Shown here one piece after another: positions 36,495 through 45,544 of a DNA stretch of 62,774 bases. Position numbers and translations under genes: made by a program. Source of the DNA: Tetragenococcus halophilus (GTDB lineage: Bacteria; Bacillota; Bacilli; Lactobacillales; Enterococcaceae); the NCBI RefSeq assembly GCF_021474685.1, contig NZ_JAKEIT010000001.1, positions 211,915 to 274,688 on the forward strand. The letters run 5' to 3'. Each line of letters opens with the position of its first letter. Position 1 is the first letter of the stretch. The notes under the pieces were generated by a model. It was not told the DNA's origin. It worked only from the letters and a program-made list of their open reading frames with translations, and ran no database searches.

Positions 36495-37154
36495 TTACTT
36501 ATTCTTTTGCCGCTTATCTGGAAATTCTACTTCCACACGATAGATAGGTTGACCTTTTTTGGCAAATTTTTCTTCATATTCAGTCATGATATTATCAGCA
36601 AATTCACTAGCATGTAAATCGAGCCACACCTGCTTTATAGTCATGCCATATTGTGAAAAACTTGCCAGAGAATACTCAAACATTCCCTGATTGTCGGTTT
36701 TAAAATGAATTTGCCCTTGTGGTTGTAAAATCTTTTCATCAACAGCTAAAAATTTCTTTGAAGTAAGGCGTCGTTTTTCATGTCTTTTTTTAGGCCAAGG
36801 ATCGGAAAAGTTTAAATAAATTAGATCAACTTCATTATCGGAAAAATACTCTGTCAAAGCTGAACCATCAACATGAAGAAGCTGTACATTACTAAGGTTT
36901 TCTTCTTTGACTTTATCTAAGGCAAAAGATACGACTGTTGTTTCTAAATCGATCCCGATATAATTGATCTCAGGATGCGCTTTAGCCATTTCAGTAATAA
37001 ACTGCCCTTTTCCCATACCAATTTCGATATGTAATGCTTGTTCATTGCCAAAGCGTTCCTTCCAGTGTCCACGCCAAGCTTTGGGATCAAAAACTACAAA
37101 TTGCGGATTGTCAGCAACCATCTCGGCAGCACCCGGTCGTTTTCTAATTCTCAT
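36495..37154 (-). CDS. trmB: tRNA (guanine-N7)-methyltransferase
   Basis: Methylates G46 in the tRNA variable loop. The 219-residue enzyme has [17 protein letters not shown] at the start, SAM motif [10 protein letters not shown] near 43, and the family hallmark [16 protein letters not shown] near 115. It is downstream of ccrZ on the same strand with a hairpin in the 54-base gap; the same ccrZ-trmB order is known in pneumococcus. Confidence 0.97.
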   Translation of the reverse strand: MRIRKRPGAAEMVADNPQFVVFDPKAWRGHWKERFGNEQALHIEIGMGKGQFITEMAKAHPEINYIGIDLETTVVSFALDKVKEENLSNVQLLHVDGSALTEYFSDNEVDLIYLNFSDPWPKKRHEKRRLTSKKFLAVDEKILQPQGQIHFKTDNQGMFEYSLASFSQYGMTIKQVWLDLHASEFADNIMTEYEEKFAKKGQPIYRVEVEFPDKRQKNK

Positions 37155-37168
37155 ACTTAACTCCTTCT

Positions 37169-37210
37169 AAAAAGGGTGGTTGTCATCCTCATAGACACAG
37201 CCACCCTTTT
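37169..37210 (-). terminator. Hairpin with T5 between ccrZ and trmB
   Basis: AAAAGGGTGG and CCACCCTTTTT arms with a further GTGTC/GACA pair inside. It starts at the ccrZ stop codon and ends just before the trmB ribosome site, so it could cut down trmB expression. Confidence 0.7.
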
Positions 37211-37988
37211 ATCCTGTATAAATTCGTTTTAATTGTAGAATTTCTTCATTCATTTGTTTTAAATCACCTTGAAGATAACACTTCTTTATTTCTTGTAGCA
37301 TACTAAGTAGCGCATACCAATAAACCTTTTCAATGTTTTCTTCAGTGCTTTGCAGTCCATAGCTCATTAACCACTGACTCCAACTAGAGATCGGTAAATA
37401 ATTGCCTAAAATCATACCAATATCTACAGCTGGATCAGCAAACATCACAGAATCCCAATCTACCAAATATAAATAATTTTGACAGACGATCCAGTTACGA
37501 TAGTTTACATCGCCATGAACGACACTTTTTTCTGATGATTTGAAGGGGGGAATATTTTTTTTAAGATAATGTGCAACCATCCCTAGAAATTGATTTTTGG
37601 CTAATGTATCAGGTAAAGTTTCTTCATACTCTTCCAGCATTTTTTTGGGCGGCTTTATAATACCGCCCATTTTTTTTAGCATGTCTTTTAAAGACTTTGA
37701 ATGATGCAAATGATAAAGGACATCAATAACATCATTTCTTTGACCCATCTCTTCAGGATCTAATAGTTGCCCTTCCAACCATTCTTGAGCCGAAAGCGTA
37801 TCTCCATCCCCTGTTCGCTTTGTCCAAATCAACTTGGGGGTAATACCTTCTTTTGATAAAGCAGCAAGCATTGGTGTTGTATTACGTTTGATAAATATTT
37901 TGTCTTGTTCTTTTAATCCAATATATGCTTTTCCCGTATCCCCTTTGATCGGGCGTAATTGCCAGTCATTATCCATACGCATATTCAT
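37209..37988 (-). CDS. ccrZ: Cell cycle regulator CcrZ (aminoglycoside phosphotransferase fold)
   Basis: The 259-residue protein has a kinase fold of the choline kinase/APH type: the Brenner motif SVVHGDVNYRNWIV near 160 with catalytic Asp and Asn, and LVDWDSVMFADPAVDIG near 183 with the metal Asp. Pneumococcal CcrZ, which links division with DNA replication start, has the same fold, length and trmB neighbour; Bacillus YtmP is the equivalent. ATG 37988 is chosen (GGAGG eight bases before) over the TTG one codon earlier. The phosphate acceptor is not identifiable from sequence. Confidence 0.88.
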   Translation of the reverse strand: MNMRMDNDWQLRPIKGDTGKAYIGLKEQDKIFIKRNTTPMLAALSKEGITPKLIWTKRTGDGDTLSAQEWLEGQLLDPEEMGQRNDVIDVLYHLHHSKSLKDMLKKMGGIIKPPKKMLEEYEETLPDTLAKNQFLGMVAHYLKKNIPPFKSSEKSVVHGDVNYRNWIVCQNYLYLVDWDSVMFADPAVDIGMILGNYLPISSWSQWLMSYGLQSTEENIEKVYWYALLSMLQEIKKCYLQGDLKQMNEEILQLKRIYTG

Positions 37989-38086
37989 CAAAGCTTACCT
38001 CCTTTATCGCAGTAATTCTTATTTTAGCTTGCTAATTTCATATCGTCAAGCACATGTATGTTCGATTTTCATTGCAAAAATATTCT

Positions 38087-39301
38087 TTAATTATCCATTT
38101 TTTTGAGTCGGTAAGGAAGATAAAATTTTACAAAGAAAAGCACCATTAATAGGTAAGCAAAGGTAACAATCAATCCTTCATTCCAGTCAGATAAAGAAAA
38201 CCAGCTAATAACTGCAAATATTACAGCACAAAAGATTAGAAGTAAAAATAGTAATTTTTGCATAGCTAGCAGTTTCTGTTCTTTTTTAACTGGGTATAAT
38301 TTCGTTAAAGGTACATATTGAAACTGCTGATACAACGGAAGAAGCTGGAAACCAATAAGATAAATAAAAAGTACACCGATCCCTAAAGCAAACCACTGTT
38401 CAGCAACAAAATAAAGTAAAACGCCACCTAAAAGAACTAGCCGTAAATATAAGCCGCTATATTCATTACTACGTAACACACGACGAGCATATAAATACAA
38501 ATAAGTATTATCTTGTGAAAAAGAGATACGTGCTAATAAAGAATCAAGATATTTTCGACGTTTAATTTTAGTCGCAATTTCAGGTACATCCGTAAATAGG
38601 TTAATAAATTGATAAATCCGATGCAGTCGATCTTGTTCTTCATTGATCATTTCTTCCCAGTCTAGTGCCACATTCATCGACTGCCAACATAACTTATGAA
38701 ACAAAATGATTTGTATCGCAGAGATAATTGCTGCCAAAATCGGTTGAAACCATATACTAATTGTCAAAGTAATCAGCGTAAAAATAATCCATAAGAAATA
38801 AGCATTCTTTTTGGCCTTTTTCATATCCCGAAAGATGCTCATTCGTTGAATTTCTAGATGACTAATTTTAAGGCCCCATAAACTAAGTAAATAAAAGAAA
38901 AAAGTCACAAAGGAATTTCCTGTAGACACCACTACTAAAGGCATTGTAAAGGCCAAAATCAGTAGAATAACCACAAATGGAAAAATACAACTATAAGAAA
39001 AAGCCGCAGACAAATAAGATCGCATCTGTTTTTCCTTAGGTAATAAGAAAATTTGATCTGCTGGCTGGGCTAAACTCACAAAACGACCCATATGTAGTGA
39101 AACGATCCAAATTGCTAAAACAAGTACACTGCCTAGAGGATAACCTGGAGATAAAGTTTTTAACCAGTTAGAATAATAAAATCCGATGCCGCCTAATAAA
39201 AAAGTCATCATCAATACAAAATGATCGTTAAGCACATACTTCATATAGCGCAATATACGCTTTTGATGTTTTTTCAAACGCGCCTGAAAGAAAGCTTTCA
39301 T
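38087..39301 (-). CDS. ecsB: ABC transporter permease EcsB
   Basis: Membrane subunit of the Ecs transporter, needed in Bacillus for secretion, competence and the site-2 protease RasP pathway. The 404-residue protein has about ten hydrophobic segments and the EcsB-type N-terminus with a charged RLKKHQKRILRYMKYVLNDH before the first helix. It starts 2 bases after ecsA, so the two are co-translated. The third Bacillus gene, ecsC, is not present downstream. Confidence 0.9.
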   Translation of the reverse strand: MKAFFQARLKKHQKRILRYMKYVLNDHFVLMMTFLLGGIGFYYSNWLKTLSPGYPLGSVLVLAIWIVSLHMGRFVSLAQPADQIFLLPKEKQMRSYLSAAFSYSCIFPFVVILLILAFTMPLVVVSTGNSFVTFFFYLLSLWGLKISHLEIQRMSIFRDMKKAKKNAYFLWIIFTLITLTISIWFQPILAAIISAIQIILFHKLCWQSMNVALDWEEMINEEQDRLHRIYQFINLFTDVPEIATKIKRRKYLDSLLARISFSQDNTYLYLYARRVLRSNEYSGLYLRLVLLGGVLLYFVAEQWFALGIGVLFIYLIGFQLLPLYQQFQYVPLTKLYPVKKEQKLLAMQKLLFLLLIFCAVIFAVISWFSLSDWNEGLIVTFAYLLMVLFFVKFYLPYRLKKMDN

Positions 39302-39303
39302 TG

Positions 39304-40032
39304 TTAAGCCTCCTTTGTCAGCGCCAAATAGATATCATCTAATGACGCTTGGGGCATATTAAATTCTTGACGTAGTTCTCCTAAAGTCCCTTGAACTTTT
39401 ATTTGTCCGTCATGCAGCATAATAAATCGATCGCAATATTTTTCCGCCGTTGCCAAAACATGCGTAGACATCAAAACGGAAGAACCTTGCGCTTTCCAAG
39501 ACTGCATTAATTCCAGTAATGAATGAATAGCTAAAGGATCTAAGCCTAGAAATGGCTCATCGATAATATAAAGACTTGGTTCTACCAAAAAGGCACATAG
39601 AATCATTACCTTTTGTTTCATTCCTTTGGAAAAATTAGCAGGAAACCACTCTAAACGTTGGTCTAAGCGAAATGTTTTAAGTAGTGGTTCAGCTCGTTTC
39701 TGCGCTTCTTTTTCCTCAATATTGTAAGCCATCGCTGTAACTTCTAAATGTTCTTTTAAGGTTAATTCTTCATACAAAAGTGGAGATTCGGGTATATAAC
39801 CAATCTTTGACCGATAGCTTTCCGGATCTTTGTTGATAGTAAGTCCGTCTAATTCAATACGTCCTTGCTGAGGCTGTAGTAAGCCGATAATTTCTTTAAT
39901 CGTCGTACTTTTGCCTGCGCCATTTAATCCGATCAAAGCAACTAATTCTCCATCATTGATCGTAAAATTTAAATCTTTTAGCACAGGGATTTGATTATAG
40001 CCGCCTGTTAGGTTTTCTACGCGTAAGGTCAT
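39304..40032 (-). CDS. ecsA: ABC transporter ATP-binding protein EcsA
   Basis: The 242-residue ATPase has Walker A GLNGAGKST near 36, a signature FSKGMKQKVMILCAF near 138 (Lys in place of the second Ser/Gly, as in EcsA-type exporters), Walker B LYIIDEPFLGLDP near 158 and the switch His in MSTHVLATAEKY. It pairs with EcsB directly downstream. The start follows TTGGAGGAAAAAAT. Confidence 0.93.
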   Translation of the reverse strand: MTLRVENLTGGYNQIPVLKDLNFTINDGELVALIGLNGAGKSTTIKEIIGLLQPQQGRIELDGLTINKDPESYRSKIGYIPESPLLYEELTLKEHLEVTAMAYNIEEKEAQKRAEPLLKTFRLDQRLEWFPANFSKGMKQKVMILCAFLVEPSLYIIDEPFLGLDPLAIHSLLELMQSWKAQGSSVLMSTHVLATAEKYCDRFIMLHDGQIKVQGTLGELRQEFNMPQASLDDIYLALTKEA

Positions 40033-40083
40033 ATTTTTTCCTCCAAATTTTTCTATTTTTATTATAGCATGGATAGCGTATAG

Positions 40084-40135
40084 AAAAAATTCGAAGGGAT
40101 CGACTGCAGCCGATAAAATCCCATTCGAATTTTAA
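40084..40135 (-). terminator. Terminator after the EfrAB-type operon
   Basis: AAAATTCGAA-GGGAT pairs with ATCCC-ATTCGAATTTT around a loop that holds CGACTGCAGCCG; T-rich minus-strand end. Confidence 0.9.
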
Positions 40136-40139
40136 AAAA

Positions 40140-42002
40140 CTATGAGGCTAACTCTCCCGAAGAAAATTGGCTATTATACAAATCAGCATAGAACCCATTT
40201 TTTTCCATCAATTGGTTGTGATTTCCGGTTTCAACAATAGAACCTTGGTTCATAACAACAATATTATCTGCTCCTTGAATCGTAGAAAGCCTGTGAGCAA
40301 CGACAAAGCTAGTACGATTTTCTAAGAGACGATTCATCGCTTTTTGAATCAAAGTTTCTGTTCGCGTATCCACGCTAGAAGTTGCTTCATCCAAAATCAA
40401 AACTTCTGGATTTGCTAAAAAGGCCCGTGCAATGGTGATTAATTGTTTTTGCCCTTGTGAAATATTGCTGGCATCTTCATTTAAGATCGTATCATAGCCA
40501 TCGGGTAATTGATGAACAAAGCCATCCACATGTGCTGCTTTAGCTGCTTCTTTGACCTCCTCAGGACTTGCTTGATCATTACCATAACGAATATTTTCAT
40601 AGATACTTCCGCTAAATAACCAGGTATCTTGTAAAACCATTGATAATTTACTACGCAATCCTTTTTTAGACATATCTCGAATGTCTACGCCGTCATATCG
40701 AATACTACCACCAGAGACATCATAAAAACGTTCTAGCAAGTTGATCAATGTAGTTTTTCCAGCGCCAGTCGGTCCCACAATCGCAACCGTTTCTGCTGGT
40801 TTCACATCCAAACTAAAGCCTGTAAACAATAATTGGTCACGACTATAACCAAATTGTACGTCTTCAAAGCGGACTTTATAAGGCGTATTTTCTTCTACTG
40901 GTAAATTAGACGGTTGGTCTACCATCTCTTTTTCGTCTAAAATTTCAAAAATGCGCTCTGCTGAAGCAATAGTAACCTGTATCGTATTGACTAAATTGGA
41001 TAACTGTCTAATCGGTTGTGAGAACTGGTTCGTATATTGTAGGAAAGCTTGCACGTTCCCCAAAGGCATATTGCCGTTAGCAACTTTGATACCACCGATT
41101 ATAGCAACAAACACATAGTCTAGATTTTTAATAAAATTCATCATGGGCATGATAATCGCCGAAACAAATTGCGCTTTCCAGCCAGCTTCGTATAATTGTT
41201 GGTTTTCTTTTTCAAAAACCTCTTGGTCTGCAGCCTCATGATTAAATGTCTTAACAACCGTATGTCCCCCATAAGTTTCTTCCACTTGGTCATTTAAAAG
41301 ACCCATACGCTTTTGTTGCTCAGCAAAAAAACGTTGTGACTTGGGAGCAATAATCGTAACCACAATTAAACTTAAAGGTACAGTCACTAAAGCAACCAAA
41401 GTTAACTGCCAACTGATAGTTAACATCATAATTAAAACACCGATAAATGTTACAACACTAGTAACAAATTGTGTTAAGTTTTGCTGTAGCATACCAGCGA
41501 CATTATCCATATCATTTACCGCACGTGACATAATATCACCGTTACTATGCGTATCAAAGTAAGACATTGGAAGGCGGTCCATTTTTTGATCCAAATCTCT
41601 ACGCATTTGATAGACAGAGCGCTGTGATACTCGTGTCATGATAAATTGTTGTAAAAAGTTAAAAACTGCTGAAGTTAAATACATTGCAATAACCACTAGT
41701 AAAATATGTCCTATAGCATCAAAATCAATAGGAAGTGTATTCACTTGTTTACCGGCTTGCATTTGTTTAACACCGGCCATTACCCCTTTAAATATCTCAG
41801 TCGTTGCTTGACCTAAGACTTTCGGCGTTTGAATTTGAAAAATAACGGCACCAATAGCCAAGATAAAAACCGATATAATGGCAATCGAACGACTAGACAA
41901 ATAACGTATGAGACGGCGAACGGTCTTCCAAAAGTTCTTAGGTTTTCGCCTCTTTAGAGGAGTAGGTTCTTTCTCTGTTGCATTTTCTTGTTCTTTACTC
42001 AT
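40140..42002 (-). CDS. efrB: Heterodimeric ABC multidrug exporter subunit, EfrB/LmrD type
   Basis: A 620-residue half-transporter: six membrane helices (about 38-330) then an ATPase domain with Walker A GPTGAGKTT near 408, Walker B VLILDEATSSVD with the catalytic Glu, and switch His in VVAHRLSTI. Its signature is ISQGQKQLITIARA, not LSGGQ, which places a weak signature in this subunit while it keeps the catalytic Glu and His. It therefore complements the degenerate partner encoded just upstream. A roughly 30-residue basic N-terminal extension precedes helix 1. The start overlaps the stop of efrA (ATGA). Confidence 0.88.
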   Translation of the reverse strand: MSKEQENATEKEPTPLKRRKPKNFWKTVRRLIRYLSSRSIAIISVFILAIGAVIFQIQTPKVLGQATTEIFKGVMAGVKQMQAGKQVNTLPIDFDAIGHILLVVIAMYLTSAVFNFLQQFIMTRVSQRSVYQMRRDLDQKMDRLPMSYFDTHSNGDIMSRAVNDMDNVAGMLQQNLTQFVTSVVTFIGVLIMMLTISWQLTLVALVTVPLSLIVVTIIAPKSQRFFAEQQKRMGLLNDQVEETYGGHTVVKTFNHEAADQEVFEKENQQLYEAGWKAQFVSAIIMPMMNFIKNLDYVFVAIIGGIKVANGNMPLGNVQAFLQYTNQFSQPIRQLSNLVNTIQVTIASAERIFEILDEKEMVDQPSNLPVEENTPYKVRFEDVQFGYSRDQLLFTGFSLDVKPAETVAIVGPTGAGKTTLINLLERFYDVSGGSIRYDGVDIRDMSKKGLRSKLSMVLQDTWLFSGSIYENIRYGNDQASPEEVKEAAKAAHVDGFVHQLPDGYDTILNEDASNISQGQKQLITIARAFLANPEVLILDEATSSVDTRTETLIQKAMNRLLENRTSFVVAHRLSTIQGADNIVVMNQGSIVETGNHNQLMEKNGFYADLYNSQFSSGELAS

Positions 42003-43726
42003 TTTAAATCCTCCTCTCTTAGTTGCGAATAAGCAATTTCTTGATAGGTTTTATTATTGTCCAGTAATTCTTTATGCGTGCCTTTACCCACGACTTTACC
42101 TGCTTCTAAAACTAAAATAATATCTGCATCCATAATCGTACTTACACGTTGAGCGACAATTACTTTGATTGCATTCTGTATTTCCTGTTGAAGTGCTTGT
42201 CTTAAGTTGGCATCAGTCTTAAAGTCCAAAGCTGAAAAAGAATCATCGAATACATACAAATCAGCTGCTTTAATCAATGCACGTGCGATAGCCAAGCGTT
42301 GTCTTTGACCCCCGGAAAAATTGCCGCCGCCTTGTTCAACATGACTATCTAAGCCCTCTGGCATTTTCTCAACAAAGTCTTGTGCTTGTGCTATTTTTAA
42401 TGCTTGCCAGATTTGTTCTTCTGAAGCTTCTGCGTTGCCATAACGCATATTTTCTCGAATCGTTCCGCGAAATAACACTGCTGTTTGGGGAACAAAACCG
42501 ATAAGTTCTCGCAGATCACGTTGTCGAATATTTCGAATATCATGACCATTTAAACGTATTGTTCCTGAAGAAACTTCGTGTAAGCGGGGTAATAAATTGG
42601 CAAAAGTTGTTTTACCAGAGCCTGTACCACCAATAATTGCTACGGTTTGGCCAGCTTTTGCTTTAAAATTAACATCTTCTAAGGCCAAACTGTCCGCATC
42701 TGCATAGCGAAAATCCACTTGGTCAAATGTCAAAGTAGCTTCTTCTTTACTCAAAGAAATTTCTTCCGGCTGTTTTTTGTCAGTTATATCAGGGGTTTCT
42801 TCTAACACTTCGTTAATCCGATCAGCTGAAGCTTGTGCTCTTGGAACCATAACAAATATCATGGAAAGCATCATAAAGCTAATCAATATTTGCATAGCAT
42901 AAGTAATAAAAGCAATCATATTCCCCACTTGTAATTGCATGTCAGCAATATATTGACCACCAAACCAAGTAATTCCAATATTTGTACCACTCATGATCAG
43001 TGTCATCAAAGGCATCATAAAAGCAACAATTGTGTTGACTTTAATCGCTGTATGAGTGAAGTCACGGTTAGCTTGGTCAAAACGATCTGTTTCGTGGTTT
43101 TCCTTGTTAAAAGCCCGTATCACACGAACGCCTGTTAATTCTTCGCGAAATATTAAATTAATACGGTCTGTCTTTTTTTGCATGCTCCGGAACAAAGGAA
43201 CAGCAAAATACATAATACCCCCGACAGCAACAATTACTAAAGGAACAACCACTAAAAATACCTTTGTTAACTGTGCATCTTTTTGGTAAGCTAGAAAACT
43301 TGCACCCAGCAACATAATAGGTGCTTGGATCATTAAACGCAGAAACATTTGCATCACTCTTTGAACTTGTTCTACGTCATTGGTCGTCCGAGTAATTAAG
43401 GAAGCTGCACCATAATCACCAAACTTATTAATTGAAAAATTCTCAGCTTTTTTATAAATTTCACTACGTAATTTTTTTCCTAACCTTTGTGATTCTCTTG
43501 TTGCGAAAAAAGCATTCCCAAAAGCTGCTATAATACTTATGACTGAGATCACCATCATAATACCGCCGATTCGCCAAATATAATCTATATCTCCTTTAGC
43601 AACACCATTATCAATGATGTTTGATGTCATATTAGGTAAATATAAATCAGCAAGTACTTGAAATGCCATAAAAATGACTGCTAACAAAGCAGAAATAACA
43701 GATGCTTTTTTTGCTACTTTTATCAT
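41999..43726 (-). CDS. efrA: Heterodimeric ABC multidrug exporter subunit, EfrA/LmrC type
   Basis: A 575-residue half-transporter with six membrane helices and an ATPase domain. Walker A is GGTGSGKTT and the signature FSGGQRQRLAIARAL is canonical, but Walker B reads LYVFDDSFSALD (Asp where the catalytic Glu should be) and the switch region reads VAQRVSTI (Gln for His). This makes one of the two composite ATP sites non-hydrolysing, as known for LmrCD and EfrAB. ATG 43726 follows AAAGGGGGAATCATCG; it overlaps the TetR stop by four bases. Drug specificity cannot be inferred. Confidence 0.9.
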   Translation of the reverse strand: MIKVAKKASVISALLAVIFMAFQVLADLYLPNMTSNIIDNGVAKGDIDYIWRIGGIMMVISVISIIAAFGNAFFATRESQRLGKKLRSEIYKKAENFSINKFGDYGAASLITRTTNDVEQVQRVMQMFLRLMIQAPIMLLGASFLAYQKDAQLTKVFLVVVPLVIVAVGGIMYFAVPLFRSMQKKTDRINLIFREELTGVRVIRAFNKENHETDRFDQANRDFTHTAIKVNTIVAFMMPLMTLIMSGTNIGITWFGGQYIADMQLQVGNMIAFITYAMQILISFMMLSMIFVMVPRAQASADRINEVLEETPDITDKKQPEEISLSKEEATLTFDQVDFRYADADSLALEDVNFKAKAGQTVAIIGGTGSGKTTFANLLPRLHEVSSGTIRLNGHDIRNIRQRDLRELIGFVPQTAVLFRGTIRENMRYGNAEASEEQIWQALKIAQAQDFVEKMPEGLDSHVEQGGGNFSGGQRQRLAIARALIKAADLYVFDDSFSALDFKTDANLRQALQQEIQNAIKVIVAQRVSTIMDADIILVLEAGKVVGKGTHKELLDNNKTYQEIAYSQLREEDLK

Positions 43727-44412
43727 CGATGATTCCCCCTTTCGTTTGTTTCCATCCCTTTTTGTAACCAATTTAATTTTAAATGGAATTCTTCATTAAT
43801 TTTTTGAATATCATACTTTCCATTTTCAAAATGGTTACGATAACCATCAGCAATTGTTGAAAAAGTAATATGTATCAATAAACGAAAGAGCAATTCCAAT
43901 TGTTGATCATTAACAACTGCCAATTTTGTCTGATCGATCTCTTTTAACATTGACTTAGTTATTTCTTTCATTTTTTCATGCTCTTTATAACTGGTTTTCT
44001 GTAATTCCTCTTGTTGATTTGCTTCATTGAAAGTAATAAAGCGATGAATAGCGCGAGAATCTAAGCTTGTAAATAAGTTTTTATAAAAAAGCACATTTTC
44101 ACCATTAAATATTTCTTCGATCCAATTTGAAAAGAATTCTTCAAAAGTAGTGAACAAATCTCCTTGGTGTTGTCTCAAGCGAATAAGAAATTGTTTATGA
44201 TTATCTTTTCCTAAGGAATGAAAATAATACAAATACAAATCTTCCATATCTTCAAAGTATTGATAAAAACTACCTCTGGAGATATCCGCTTCTTTTACCA
44301 CATTAGCAATCGAAGCATCCTTTAACGCACTTTGTGAAAACTCCTTTTTTGCTGCTTTTAAAATCCGTTTTTGTTTTTCTTTCGGGAGATTAAAAAAGGT
44401 CTCATTAGGCAT
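43723..44412 (-). CDS. TetR-family repressor of the EfrAB-type operon
   Basis: The 229-residue protein has an N-terminal TetR HTH (residues 14-58: KEKQKRILKAAKKEFSQ, then ANVVKEADISRGSFYQYFED, with the typical Y-F-E-x recognition end) and a helical C-terminal ligand/dimer domain with no recognisable family. It is the first gene of a three-gene operon with 4-base overlaps (TetR-efrA-efrB), and its promoter carries two palindromes. Autorepression relieved by an exported compound is the simplest model. The ATG follows AGGAGGGGGACTTACT. Confidence 0.9.
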   Translation of the reverse strand: MPNETFFNLPKEKQKRILKAAKKEFSQSALKDASIANVVKEADISRGSFYQYFEDMEDLYLYYFHSLGKDNHKQFLIRLRQHQGDLFTTFEEFFSNWIEEIFNGENVLFYKNLFTSLDSRAIHRFITFNEANQQEELQKTSYKEHEKMKEITKSMLKEIDQTKLAVVNDQQLELLFRLLIHITFSTIADGYRNHFENGKYDIQKINEEFHLKLNWLQKGMETNERGNHR

Positions 44413-44445
44413 AGTAAGTCCCCCTCCTTTGTGCTCTGACTATTT

Positions 44446-44501
44446 ATGACACGCTGTCATATGACAATATGTCATTATACGCTGTTGATATAAGTTTGCA
44501 A
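44446..44501 (-). promoter_or_regulatory. TetR-operon promoter with two abutting 15-bp palindromes
   Basis: Minus-strand promoter TTGCAA (44501-44496), N16, TATAAT (44479-44474). ATGACA-N3-TGTCAT occurs twice without a gap, at 44461-44475 and 44446-44460, covering the end of the -10 box and the transcript start. This is an ideal repressor site. Confidence 0.85.
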
Positions 44502-44589
44502 GAAAATTGCTTTCAAATTTCATGAAAATTTTTATACTTTTTCACTAGAGGATAAAATATTTTTAGCCTACATTACTTTTTATCGAAAA

Positions 44590-44618
44590 CGCTATCTTTT
44601 ATATACATATCGTGATAA
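44590..44618 (+). promoter_or_regulatory. Shared molybdenum-gene element, copy upstream of modA
   Basis: CGCTATCTTT, N6, CATATCGTGATAA. The same 29-base layout lies before the moeA-like operon at 48795-48823. Inside it ACGCTAT and ATATCGT form an inverted repeat (6 of 7), close in style to ModE boxes. It is 35 bases before the modA start. Confidence 0.7.
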
Positions 44619-44653
44619 GGTGAGCATGAGTAAGAAATAAAGGAGATTAAAAA

Positions 44654-45463
44654 ATGAAGAAATGGCAAATTGGGTTGACCGCTGCTGTTGGATTAATATT
44701 TTTGGGAGGATGCGCTAGTTCCGATGGCTCACAAAATGCTACCGCAGCAACGACAGATGATGAAGCTGATACTACGATCAATTTAGCAGCAGCAGCAAGC
44801 CTGGAATATGCATTTGAAGAAGAATTAATTCCAATGTATGAAAAGGAATATGACAATGTAAAAATCGAAGGTACCTATGATAGTTCTGGTAATTTACAAA
44901 CACAAATTGAACAAGGAATGGATGCAGATATCTTCTTTTCAGCGGCTACTCAGCAAATGGATGAATTAATTGAAGAAGAATTAATCGATAAGGACTCAGA
45001 AATAGACTTATTAGAAAATAAATTAGTCTTAATCACGCCAGCGGATAATTCTAAAGAATTGGAAGACTTCGCTGATTTAAAAAACGCAGATACAATCGCA
45101 ATTGGGGATCCAGAAAGTGTTCCGGCAGGACAATACGCTCAAGAATCACTAACTAATTTAGACTTATGGGATTCACTGGAAGATCGTTTCAGTATGGGAA
45201 CTAATGTGACCCAAGTATTAAATTGGGTAGCTGAAAATAGTGCAGATGCAGGTTTGGTCTATGAGACAGATGCCAAAACGACCGATGACGTGACCGTGAT
45301 TGATAAAGCACCAGAAGACAGTGTCAAAGACCCCATCCTTTACCCAGTTGCTCAGTTAGAAGACAGCCAGAACGCAGAAGCAGCCAAGGAATTTTTAACA
45401 TTCTTGCAAACTGATAAAGCCGTTAAAGTTTTTGAAGATTATGGCTTTACTGCAGCACAATAA
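44654..45463 (+). CDS. modA: Molybdate ABC transporter substrate-binding lipoprotein
   Basis: The 269-residue lipoprotein has a signal peptide ending in the lipobox FLGGCASS (Cys about 19), an acidic linker (TTDDEADTT) and the ModA fold: INLAAAASLEYAFEEELIPM, GTYDSSGNLQTQIEQGMDAD, then DIFFSAATQQMDEL near 85 and ADAGLVYETDA near 195. It binds molybdate or tungstate outside the membrane and feeds ModBC. It is a single-gene unit separated from modBC by the convergent terminator, an unusual split. The ATG follows AAAGGAGATTAAAAA. Confidence 0.93.
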   Translation: MKKWQIGLTAAVGLIFLGGCASSDGSQNATAATTDDEADTTINLAAAASLEYAFEEELIPMYEKEYDNVKIEGTYDSSGNLQTQIEQGMDADIFFSAATQQMDELIEEELIDKDSEIDLLENKLVLITPADNSKELEDFADLKNADTIAIGDPESVPAGQYAQESLTNLDLWDSLEDRFSMGTNVTQVLNWVAENSADAGLVYETDAKTTDDVTVIDKAPEDSVKDPILYPVAQLEDSQNAEAAKEFLTFLQTDKAVKVFEDYGFTAAQ

Positions 45464-45496
45464 TTTTTATAAATATAAGTTAGTTTTAACACACCT

Positions 45497-45532
45497 AAAA
45501 AGAGATTGGAAAATTTTTCCAATCTCTTTTTT
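45497..45532. terminator. Bidirectional terminator between modA and mogA
   Basis: AAAAAGAGATTGGAAAA and TTTTCCAATCTCTTTTTT arms, near-perfect, serving both converging genes. Confidence 0.92.
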
Positions 45533-45544
45533 ATAATTGTTTAA

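Noticed and set aside
40140-43726. Replacement of Glu and His in the EfrA-type ATPase as damage
   Set aside because: The changes are the normal asymmetric pattern of heterodimeric exporters, and the partner subunit is complementary.
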